Positions 1 through 6,715 of a DNA stretch of 9,423 bases are shown here, one piece after another. Made by a program: the position numbers and the translations under genes. Under the pieces are notes generated by a model. The model was not told the origin of the DNA and ran no database searches. It worked only from the letters and a program-made list of their open reading frames with translations. This DNA comes from an uncultured Prevotellaceae bacterium (lineage in GTDB: Bacteria; Bacteroidota; Bacteroidia; Bacteroidales; Bacteroidaceae). Position 1 is the stretch's first letter; each line of letters begins with the position of its first letter. The stretch lies in the NCBI GenBank assembly GCA_945827465.1, contig CALZOH010000125.1:1-9423 (forward strand), written 5' to 3'.

Positions 1-60
1 TGTTCGCTCACATCAGGGCGTATGCGATACGCCCCTACAGTTGGCGGCAAAAAACAAAAT
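1..60. repeat. Intergenic palindromic repeat, copy 1 (left of the operon)
   Basis: This 60-bp sequence matches 7677-7736 at 56 of 60 positions in the same orientation; the differences are at positions 8, 12, 25 and 49. Its core is a perfect 8-bp inverted repeat, gggcgtat (16-23) and atacgccc (27-34), around a 3-nt loop gcg. An outer stem that is complete in the other copy (ttcgcc/ggcgaa) is degraded here: 3-8 against 46-51 has one mismatch and one G-T pair. The sequence carries no ORF. It resembles REP-like dispersed intergenic hairpins. Because the window starts here, the element may extend further left. Confidence 0.8.
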
Positions 61-80
61 AAAACTGATGGGAAAAATCG

Positions 81-113
81 CAAAAGAGGGTGTGACGAGC
101 ACACCCTCTTTTG
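81..113 (-). terminator. Intrinsic terminator of the seven-gene operon
   Basis: A perfect 14-bp inverted repeat pairs 81-94 with 100-113 around the 5-nt loop 95-99. Read on the minus strand, the hairpin begins 16 nt after the stop codon of the ACT-domain gene and is followed by gcgattttt, a short U-tract. The stem ends are A/T pairs, so the plus strand could also fold, but no plus-strand gene arrives here. This marks the end of the operon that starts near 7511. Confidence 0.85.
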
Positions 114-129
114 CTTGGATACAGGATTG

Positions 130-558
130 TTAGGCCAAGGTGGCCAATGCTTCTTCTGAAATCAAATGGAGTCCACCGCGGGCAATGGCTGCGGAGGCCT
201 TTTCGGCGTCGTCGGTACGGAAGATCAGGACGCCCTTTCCGTCTATCAGGAAGGAGTAGAGATAGGTAATGTTGATTCCTTCGTCAGAAAGAAGGGAGAT
301 GGCCTTGGCGGCGCTACCTACTTCGTTATCCATCTCGATGGCGAATACTTCCGACAGGGCAACGGCGATGCCGGCTTCTTTCAGCACGCTATAGGCACGG
401 GCGGGCTCGCCGCAGATGATGCGACAGATGCCGTACTCTACGGTATCGGCTATGTTGGAGGCGATGAGCGAGATGCCGGCCTCTTTGAGCAGGTTGAGCA
501 CTTGCAAGAGGGTGCCCGACTTGTTTTCGATGAAAATTGATAACTGGCTAATGGTCAT
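130..558 (-). CDS. Tandem ACT-domain protein (probable aromatic amino-acid sensor)
   Basis: This small soluble protein of 142 aa is made almost entirely of two ACT domains, roughly residues 3-68 and 70-138. The first begins with a typical ACT beta strand and helix (QLSIFIENKSGTLLQVLNLL), followed by GISLIASNIADT. The second repeats the pattern (EVFAIEMDNEVGSAAKAISLL, then GINITYLYSFLIDGKG). There is no attached catalytic or DNA-binding domain. ACT domains usually bind amino acids and act as allosteric or assembly modules, and stand-alone tandem ACT proteins are often encoded beside PaaK-type ligases. It is the last gene of the operon, 12 nt after the second ligase gene and just before the terminator. 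I infer that it senses an aromatic amino acid and modulates a ligase or another operon enzyme; the ligand and partner are not visible in the sequence. The ATG at 558 starts exactly at the first ACT strand. Confidence 0.85.
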   Translation of the reverse strand: MTISQLSIFIENKSGTLLQVLNLLKEAGISLIASNIADTVEYGICRIICGEPARAYSVLKEAGIAVALSEVFAIEMDNEVGSAAKAISLLSDEGINITYLYSFLIDGKGVLIFRTDDAEKASAAIARGGLHLISEEALATLA

Positions 559-570
559 AATCGGTTTGTT

Positions 571-1881
571 TTAGAAATGTTTTCTGATGTCTTTTACTCT
601 GACGGCCTTTCCCTCGCTTTGCGGCAAGGAGCCTTTGGGCAGGAGTTTCACACGAGGAGTAACGAGGATTTCGTCCTTGAGTCTTCGGGTGATCTCACGG
701 GTGAGTTCCTGCAGTCGGCCGTAGTCGTCGGTGAAGAGTTGGCCGAGCTCTACTTCTACCGTCATCTCGTCGTTGCTTTCGCGCGTTTCGAGGGTGATGA
801 GGTAGTTGGAGGTGAGTTCTTCAAACTGCAGGAGAATGGTTTCAATCTGTATGGGGAAGATGTTGACGCCTTTGAGAATCATCATGTCGTCGCTGCGTCC
901 CTTCATGCGGTCGAGCCGCTTGTGGTGGCGACCGCAAGGACATTCACCGGGCAGTATGCGCGTGAGGTCGCGGGTGCGATAGCGCAAGAGGGGCATGGCC
1001 TCGCGGTTGAGCGTGGTGAGTACTAACTCGCCCACTTCGCCGTCGGGTACGGGACGGAGTGTCTCGGGGTCGACGATTTCGACAATGTAGTAGTCTTCCC
1101 AAATGTGCAGGCCGTTCTGTTCGCGACACTCAAAGGCCACGCCGGGACCGCACATTTCTGACATGCCGAAGGAGTTGTAGGCTTTCACGCCCAGCATCTC
1201 TTCGATGCGGCGGCGCTGCTCTTCGCTGTGAGGCTCGGCTCCGATGATGAGCGTATGCAGACGGGTGTCGGTGCGAGGGTCGATGCCCTGCTCTTCCATG
1301 ACTTCATACAGACGGGTGGCATAACTCGGAATGGCATGTACGGCCGTCGTGCCAAAGTCGGTCATGAACTTGATTTGTCGCTTGGTGTTACCGGCAGCGG
1401 CTGGCACGGTGAGCATGCCCATCTTTTCGGCTCCGTACTGGAAGCCCAGTCCGCCCGTAAACATGCCATAGCCCGATGAGTTCTGGAAAACGTCATACGG
1501 ACGCAAACCCACCATCCACAGGCAGCGAGCCACGGCAGCAGCCCATTCGTTCAGGTCCTTCTGCGTGTGAAGTATCACGGTGGGATTGCCGGTGGTGCCG
1601 CTCGACGAATGCAAACGCACGCATTCTTCGGGCTTTACCGAGGCAATGCCGAAGGGATAGGTATTGCGCAGGTCCTGCTTCGTAGTGAAGGGAATGCGTT
1701 TCAGGTCGTCCAAACTCTTGATGCTGTCGGCGCTCACGCCGCACTGCTTCAACCGCTCGGCATAGAAGGGCGAGTGCATGCAGTGCTCGACGGTGCTTCT
1801 TAACCGCTGCAACTGCAGAGCCGTGATTTCTTCACGACTGAGGGTTTCGAGCAAGGGATCAAAATAGGGGGAATATTCCAT
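571..1881 (-). CDS. paaK: Phenylacetate-CoA ligase paralog A (AMP-forming)
   Basis: This is an ANL-superfamily adenylate-forming ligase of 436 aa, the usual PaaK length. It should convert an arylacetate, ATP and CoA to arylacetyl-CoA, AMP and PPi in the cytoplasm. Visible motifs are the P-loop HSSSGTTGNPT (91-101), YNSFGMSE (235-242), the adenosine-binding region LRYRTRD (299-305), the hinge GRSDDM (328-333), KGVNIFP (337-343) and the C-terminal catalytic lysine in SEGKAVRV (K425). C252, H259, C314 and C316 match the Cys/His pattern that forms a structural metal site in PaaK-type ligases. It lies 26 nt after paralog B and 12 nt before the ACT gene. Unlike paralog B it has NSSGYGMFTGG (134-144) where B has VAYGYGLFTGG, in a stretch lining the acyl pocket in this family. 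It may therefore take a different aryl acid. The family call is secure; the exact substrate is inferred. Confidence 0.9.
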   Translation of the reverse strand: MEYSPYFDPLLETLSREEITALQLQRLRSTVEHCMHSPFYAERLKQCGVSADSIKSLDDLKRIPFTTKQDLRNTYPFGIASVKPEECVRLHSSSGTTGNPTVILHTQKDLNEWAAAVARCLWMVGLRPYDVFQNSSGYGMFTGGLGFQYGAEKMGMLTVPAAAGNTKRQIKFMTDFGTTAVHAIPSYATRLYEVMEEQGIDPRTDTRLHTLIIGAEPHSEEQRRRIEEMLGVKAYNSFGMSEMCGPGVAFECREQNGLHIWEDYYIVEIVDPETLRPVPDGEVGELVLTTLNREAMPLLRYRTRDLTRILPGECPCGRHHKRLDRMKGRSDDMMILKGVNIFPIQIETILLQFEELTSNYLITLETRESNDEMTVEVELGQLFTDDYGRLQELTREITRRLKDEILVTPRVKLLPKGSLPQSEGKAVRVKDIRKHF

Positions 1882-1907
1882 CTTACTATCGATTCTGTTT
1901 CGGTTCT

Positions 1908-3218
1908 TTATTTCAACACGCGCTTGTCGAGCACGAACTTGCCCTTACCCATACTGCGTTCGATGGTGTTGGGGGCTTTGAGCTGTACCTTGGCACTGAT
2001 GCTCAACACGCTCTTGAGCTTGTCTGAAAGCTTCTTCTCCAAAGCACTTAGGGGAGCCAGTGTGTCGAAGTCGCCACTAAAGTATTCCTGACGCACTTCA
2101 ACCTGCACCTGCAAGGTGTCGAGATTGTTCACGCGGTCAACCACCAAGAGGTAGTGGGGTGCAAATTCTTTCATGCTGAGCACTACGCTTTCGACCTGCG
2201 AGGGGAAGACGTTGATACCTCGGATGATGAGCATGTCGTCGCTGCGGCCCACGATGCGGGTCATCTTGATGTTGGTACGGCCGCACGAGCACTTCTCGTC
2301 GATGAGCGAACAGAGGTCCTTGGTGCGATAACGCAATACGGGCATGCCCTCCTTGGTCAGGGTGGTGAACACAAGTTCGCCCACTTCGCCGTTGGGCAAC
2401 TTCTCCAGGGTATTGGGATTGATGATTTCCGGATAGAAGTGGTCTTCGCAGATGTGGGAGTTATTCTGTTCCTCACATTCGTAGCTGACACTCGGTCCCA
2501 TGATTTCGCTCAGACCGTAGAGATTGTAGCCCTTCAGGCCCAGACGGCTCTCGATTTCCTTGCGCATGTTCTCAGTCCAAGGCTCAGCACCGAAGGCGCC
2601 CACGCGAAGGCGGATGTCGTCCTTGCTGATACCCATCTTCTCCATGGTCTCGGCCAGGTAGAGGGCATACGACGGGGTGCAGGCCACGCCGGTGATGCCG
2701 AGGTCGCGAATCAGGCGCACATGCTTTTCGGTATTACCCGTTGAAGTGGGCACCACGGCTGCACCCAAGTTCTCCACACCGTAGTGGGCACCCAGACCGC
2801 CGGTGAAGAGGCCGTAGCCATAAGCCACCGAAAAGGTGTCGTCGCGCGTAATGCCGTAAGCAGTCAGACAGCGACTCATACATTCGCTCCATACGCCGAT
2901 GTCCTTGCGCGTATAACCCACAATGGTGGGGTTACCCGTCGTACCCGACGAAGCGTGTACACGGATGATTTCGCTCATCGGGGCAGCCTGCAGGCCATAG
3001 GGATAATTGTCACGCAAGTCTTGCTTGGTGGTGAAGGGCAGTTTCACGATGTCGTCAATCGTCTGAATATCGTCGGGCGTGATGTCCATCGCCTGCAACT
3101 TGTTGCGGTAGAAAGGAACGTTGTGATAAACGTATTCTACTATTTTATGCAGTCTCTTTCCTTGCAGAGCGCTCATTTCGTCGCGACTCATGCATTCCTT
3201 ATTTGGATTCCAAATCAT
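1908..3218 (-). CDS. paaK: Phenylacetate-CoA ligase paralog B (AMP-forming)
   Basis: A second full-length PaaK-family ligase of 436 aa, collinear with paralog A. It carries the P-loop HASSGTTGNPT (88-98), YNLYGLSE (231-238), LRYRTKD (295-301), GRSDDM (324-329), RGINVFP (333-339) and the C-terminal lysine region SMGKGKF, where K425 aligns with the catalytic lysine of PaaK. C248, H255, C310 and C312 preserve the probable metal site. The pocket segment VAYGYGLFTGGLGAHYG (131-147) is the form I associate with classical phenylacetate-CoA ligases, so this copy is the likelier phenylacetate enzyme, though that is inference. Its start lies 4 nt after the aminotransferase stop, so translation is probably coupled. 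Product arylacetyl-CoA would be the substrate for the IorAB oxidoreductase running in the carboxylating direction, or the source of arylacetate and ATP if the ligase ran backwards. Confidence 0.92.
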   Translation of the reverse strand: MIWNPNKECMSRDEMSALQGKRLHKIVEYVYHNVPFYRNKLQAMDITPDDIQTIDDIVKLPFTTKQDLRDNYPYGLQAAPMSEIIRVHASSGTTGNPTIVGYTRKDIGVWSECMSRCLTAYGITRDDTFSVAYGYGLFTGGLGAHYGVENLGAAVVPTSTGNTEKHVRLIRDLGITGVACTPSYALYLAETMEKMGISKDDIRLRVGAFGAEPWTENMRKEIESRLGLKGYNLYGLSEIMGPSVSYECEEQNNSHICEDHFYPEIINPNTLEKLPNGEVGELVFTTLTKEGMPVLRYRTKDLCSLIDEKCSCGRTNIKMTRIVGRSDDMLIIRGINVFPSQVESVVLSMKEFAPHYLLVVDRVNNLDTLQVQVEVRQEYFSGDFDTLAPLSALEKKLSDKLKSVLSISAKVQLKAPNTIERSMGKGKFVLDKRVLK

Positions 3219-3222
3219 ATCT

Positions 3223-4536
3223 CTATCTTTTGTTGTTTTCGTTGAATAATTTCATACGCTCTTCCAGCTGTTCATACTGATTGTCGCGTACGAAGGAGGT
3301 GCAGATTCTCAGTCCCTGCTGATGACTGCCGGTCGAGTCGAGGGCAATAGCGCTGACACCATAGTAGAGCAACTCGCGAGCGAGCTCTTTGCCGCTGTAA
3401 CCGGGATAACCGATGGTAAAGTAGAAGCCGTCGGCCAAGGGTTCGTCCAAGTCGCGGTCGTAAACCAAGTGGAAACCGTTGCGACAGAAGATGTCCTTGA
3501 GTCGGGCAGCCCGTCGGCCATACTCTTTGATGTCCTCGCGAAAACGGAACTCGCCATCGCTGGCTGCCTTCATCATTGCTGCCAAGGCAAATTGTGCGCT
3601 GTGGCTCGTGCCGCTCGAAAGGGCGTAGAGAATGCGATGAATGTAGACCGGACCAAACTCTCCCTGTCCGTATCGCTGGGCCAAGGCTTCATAGCGACGG
3701 TGGTAGAGGGCGTCGGAAATGCAGCACACGCCGATGCGCTCGCCGGCATAGCTGAAGGCCTTGCTGCCGCTCACCAAGAGCACATAATGGTCGGTGTAAC
3801 GGGCCACAGTGGGCTGATAAGGCGGTTCAAAAGGTGTGCCGAGTTCCTTGCGGAAGTCCATGGCAAAATAGGCAAGGTCTTCGAGCACGATGCAATCGTA
3901 CTGGGTGGCCAGCGAACCGATGATGCTCAGCTCGTCTTCGTTGAGGCACACCCAACTCGGATTGTTCGGGTTGCTATAGATAATGGCGGCAATGCGACCG
4001 CTCTGCAGGTAACTTTCCAGTTGAGGGCGCAGGCGCTCCCCTCGATATTCATACACGTCGAAGGTCTCAAAGCGGGCACCCATCACGACACACTGCTGCT
4101 TCTGCACAGGGAAACCAGGGTCGATAAACAAAATGGTGTCTTTCTTCGGGTCGGCCTGCACGGCAGTCATAAAGGCGGCAAAGGTTCCCTGCATGCTTCC
4201 ACATACGGGCACACAGCCTTCGGGCTGCAGGTCCACACCCACAAAGGCTTTCAGAAAGCGCGAAGCCTCGCGTTTGAGTTCGGGCGCACCGTTGATGTTG
4301 GGATAGAGACGGGCTATACCGTCGGCCAGGGCCTTGCGCTGCGCTTCAACGCCATAAGTCGAAGCAGGCAGACCGGGCACTCCCATTTCCATCTTCACGA
4401 ACTCCAGGCCCGAGGCTTTCTCGGCCTCTTGGGCAACGGCCACGATTTCGCGAATCGTGGCACGACCGAAGTCTTCAATGCCCAACTTGCCGATAGCTTC
4501 GTCGACAAGTTGGCGAGGTATGGGTGTTGGCTTCAT
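3223..4536 (-). CDS. Class I/II PLP-dependent aminotransferase (probable aromatic)
   Basis: This is a fold-type I aminotransferase of 437 aa. The PLP lysine is K259 in SGSKAFSYAGERIG (256-269), the pyridine-nitrogen aspartate is D220 in VLEDLAY, the cofactor-contacting asparagine lies in SNPNNPSW (188-195), and R410 in LRICTSF is the likely carboxylate-binding arginine. The usual NPNNPTG reads NPNNPSW here. The family includes glutamine transaminase K and aromatic aminotransferases, but motifs alone do not settle the amino donor. The ATG overlaps the IorB stop by one base (TAATG), and the next gene follows after 4 nt. Placed between IorB and two arylacetate ligases, it most plausibly interconverts aryl-pyruvates (phenylpyruvate, hydroxyphenylpyruvate, indolepyruvate) with Phe, Tyr or Trp. 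The nearby omega-amidase would fit glutamine as donor. Confidence 0.88.
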   Translation of the reverse strand: MKPTPIPRQLVDEAIGKLGIEDFGRATIREIVAVAQEAEKASGLEFVKMEMGVPGLPASTYGVEAQRKALADGIARLYPNINGAPELKREASRFLKAFVGVDLQPEGCVPVCGSMQGTFAAFMTAVQADPKKDTILFIDPGFPVQKQQCVVMGARFETFDVYEYRGERLRPQLESYLQSGRIAAIIYSNPNNPSWVCLNEDELSIIGSLATQYDCIVLEDLAYFAMDFRKELGTPFEPPYQPTVARYTDHYVLLVSGSKAFSYAGERIGVCCISDALYHRRYEALAQRYGQGEFGPVYIHRILYALSSGTSHSAQFALAAMMKAASDGEFRFREDIKEYGRRAARLKDIFCRNGFHLVYDRDLDEPLADGFYFTIGYPGYSGKELARELLYYGVSAIALDSTGSHQQGLRICTSFVRDNQYEQLEERMKLFNENNKR

Positions 4537-5111
4537 TACTTGGCAGCATTAAGTCCGAGGTCGAAAGCCTTCAGGTTGGCAGCCACAATGGCCTCTCCCT
4601 TGCGGGCAAACACGGCCGAGATGGCCTGACGCAATGCTTCGGGCGAGAGAATCTCTAAGTGGGCGGCCGCCATGCCGAGCAAGATCATATTGGCACTCTT
4701 GGGTACCTGATGTTCACGGGCCAGGGCTTCAATCGGCAGGGTTTCGACGTTCTGACGCTCCTTCAACTCGGCGAGCAGGGAGTCGGTATCGGGATAATTG
4801 GGGATGTTGACGAAGGGTTCCGACGAACTCACGGTCCAGGCGCCGGGGGCCAAGTAGCCCACATAGCGCAAGGCTTCCATGGGTTCCATCGAGATGATGA
4901 GGTCGGCACTGCCACGCGCTATCAGGTCGCTGTAGATGGGTTCCGTGCTCAGACGCAGATTGCTCTGCACGTCACCGCCTCGCTGGCTCATGCCGTGCAC
5001 CTCGGCTTGTTTGAGTTGCAGACCGGCTTGTGTGGCGGCCTCGCCTATAACGGTTGCGATGGAAAGGATGCCTTGTCCTCCCACACCGCACAGGATGATG
5101 TCTTTCTTCAT
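4536..5111 (-). CDS. iorB: Indolepyruvate oxidoreductase subunit beta (IorB)
   Basis: This is the small subunit of a two-subunit 2-oxoacid:ferredoxin oxidoreductase that interconverts aryl-pyruvate and CoA with arylacetyl-CoA and CO2 using low-potential electrons. From M1 the protein is 191 aa, with the GVGGQG nucleotide-fold motif at 9-14 and the family signature EVHGMSQRGGDVQSNLRLS at 37-55, both typical of the POR gamma-type domain. The start at 5111 is chosen over an in-frame ATG at 5165 for two reasons: it places MKKDIILCGVGGQG at the true N-terminus, and it forms an ATGA overlap with the IorA stop. The longer form would add 18 low-complexity residues inside iorA. Its stop overlaps the aminotransferase start by one base. 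Tight coupling to iorA fits stoichiometric subunit synthesis. Confidence 0.93.
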   Translation of the reverse strand: MKKDIILCGVGGQGILSIATVIGEAATQAGLQLKQAEVHGMSQRGGDVQSNLRLSTEPIYSDLIARGSADLIISMEPMEALRYVGYLAPGAWTVSSSEPFVNIPNYPDTDSLLAELKERQNVETLPIEALAREHQVPKSANMILLGMAAAHLEILSPEALRQAISAVFARKGEAIVAANLKAFDLGLNAAK

Positions 5112-6715
5112 GATTCTTTCTTCTGTTTCTGTTGACGGAGCTTGCGGCTCAGTGTTTGAATGCACTCACGGCGCGGTATGATGACGCTCACGCCTTGATA
5201 GTTGATTTCTTCACGCAAGATGCGGGTAATCTCAGGCATGTTCTTCGGCAGCGGCACCACTACCCTGACATGTTCAGGAGCAACACCCAGACCTACACAG
5301 ATGGCCTCGAACTTGCTGGTACCGGCACTGTCTTGTCCGCCGGTCATGGCCGTTGTCAGATTGTCGCTGATGATGACTGTGATGTTCGACCCATCGTTGA
5401 CGGCGTCAAGCAGGCCGGTCATACCACTATGGGTGAAGGTGCTGTCGCCAATGACGGCGATGGCCGGAAAGAGTCCTCCGTCGGCAGCTCCCTTGGCCAT
5501 GGTGATGGAGGCTCCCATGTCTACGCAACTGGCCAAAGCACTGAAGGGAGGCAAGGCTCCTAAAGTATAACAACCGATGTCGCCAAAGATGCGAGCCTCG
5601 GGATATTCGGCCACTACCTCGTGAAGGGCGGCATACACATCGCGATGACCGCAACCGGGACAAAGGGCTGGCGGACGACCGACCACCTGACGCGCTTCTG
5701 CTGCTCCCTCACGCTCGGGACAGCCCAAAGCCTGGGCCACGCAGTCGGGATTCAGTTCACCCGTACGGGGCAAGTCACCCGTCAGTCGGCCACGCACCCG
5801 GTAACCGCTTCCCAAGAGCGCCTTGACACCCTCTTCGACCACGGGTTGCCCGTCTTCGACCACCATCAATTCACTGCTTTGGGCAGCCAAACGACGCACG
5901 GCCTCTTCGGGCAAGGGGTATTGCGACACTTTCAGCAGACCCGAGATGGGCAGATTTTCGTTTTCGCGAACATAGTTATATCCGATGCCGCAGGCTATCA
6001 CGCCTAAACCTCCGCTGCACGGGCCGGCTTCCTCGCGGTTGAAGGCCGAAGCCTCGGAAGCCGCTTGCAGGGTCGGTTGTTTTTCAATCAGCGATTTGTA
6101 CTGACGACGGGCATTCACCGGTAACAACACCCACTGGTTACCCTTGTCAACACCCAACTGACGCAGTTCGCAGGCTTCGCCCACGCTCACGTTGGCACGG
6201 CTGTGAGCCAGTCGGGTCACCACGCGCAACAAGACGGGCAGGCGCAACTGTTCCGACAGTTCAAAGGCAGGCGCCATCATGTCGTAGGCTTCCTGCTGAT
6301 TCGACGGTTCGAGCACGGGTACCATCGAGAACTTTCCGTAGAAGCGGCTGTCTTGCTCGTTCTGCGAGGAGTGCATACCGGGATCGTCGGCGGCTACTAC
6401 CACCACGCCTCCATTCACGCCCGTAATGGCAGCGTTCACAAAGGCATCGGCACAAACATTCATACCCACGTGCTTCATACACACCAAGGCACGACGGCCG
6501 GCATACGAAAGGCCCAAAGCAGCCTCCATAGCGGTCTTTTCGTTGGTGCACCAACGGCTGTGCACGCCACGCTCGCCAGCCAAAGGATGATTCTGGATAT
6601 ACTCGGTAATTTCGGTTGAGGGAGTACCGGGATAGGCATACACACCGCCCAATCCCGCATGTAAGGCTCCCAGGGCAATAGCTTCATCGCCCAAAAGTAA
6701 TTGGTTTTTATTCAT
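5108..6715 (-). CDS. iorA: Indolepyruvate oxidoreductase subunit alpha (IorA), lacking the ferredoxin-like domain
   Basis: This is the large TPP-dependent subunit of the aryl-pyruvate:ferredoxin oxidoreductase. From M1 it is 535 aa. An N-terminal pyrimidine-binding domain (about 5-175) contains YAYPGTPSTEI. A middle domain (about 235-330) is followed by the TPP-binding domain (about 348-510), with LCPGCGH (351-357), GDIGCYTLG (378-386), GDSTFTHSG (423-431) and SDNLTTAMTGGQ (450-461). C352, C355 and C382 may help bind a proximal iron-sulfur cluster. The chain ends soon after VSVIIPRRECIQTL, with a basic tail. Archaeal IorA continues there into an 8-cysteine 2[4Fe-4S] domain, which is absent. 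The ATG at 6715 was chosen because MNKNQLLLGDEAIALG matches the family start. It overlaps the omega-amidase stop by 8 nt (ATGAATAA); an upstream start at 6775 would lie deep inside that gene. Confidence 0.93.
   Translation of the reverse strand: MNKNQLLLGDEAIALGALHAGLGGVYAYPGTPSTEITEYIQNHPLAGERGVHSRWCTNEKTAMEAALGLSYAGRRALVCMKHVGMNVCADAFVNAAITGVNGGVVVVAADDPGMHSSQNEQDSRFYGKFSMVPVLEPSNQQEAYDMMAPAFELSEQLRLPVLLRVVTRLAHSRANVSVGEACELRQLGVDKGNQWVLLPVNARRQYKSLIEKQPTLQAASEASAFNREEAGPCSGGLGVIACGIGYNYVRENENLPISGLLKVSQYPLPEEAVRRLAAQSSELMVVEDGQPVVEEGVKALLGSGYRVRGRLTGDLPRTGELNPDCVAQALGCPEREGAAEARQVVGRPPALCPGCGHRDVYAALHEVVAEYPEARIFGDIGCYTLGALPPFSALASCVDMGASITMAKGAADGGLFPAIAVIGDSTFTHSGMTGLLDAVNDGSNITVIISDNLTTAMTGGQDSAGTSKFEAICVGLGVAPEHVRVVVPLPKNMPEITRILREEINYQGVSVIIPRRECIQTLSRKLRQQKQKKES

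Noticed and set aside
1..60. The palindromic repeat as a CRISPR repeat
   Set aside because: Only two copies exist, 7.6 kb apart with genes between them, and there is no regular spacer array or cas gene.
2154..2744. A 196-codon plus-strand reading frame opposite PaaK paralog B
   Set aside because: It is a shadow of a gene with intact ligase motifs; its translation has no domain pattern and no independent start signal.
571..3218. The two PaaK genes as one gene split by a frameshift or an assembly duplication
   Set aside because: Each is full length with all motifs, its own start and stop, and substantial divergence throughout.
3322..4629. A 435-codon plus-strand reading frame antisense to the aminotransferase gene
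   Set aside because: It lies almost wholly opposite a gene with complete PLP-enzyme motifs, its translation shows no recognisable domain, and no promoter or ribosome-binding context precedes it. Long antisense frames are common opposite GC-biased genes.
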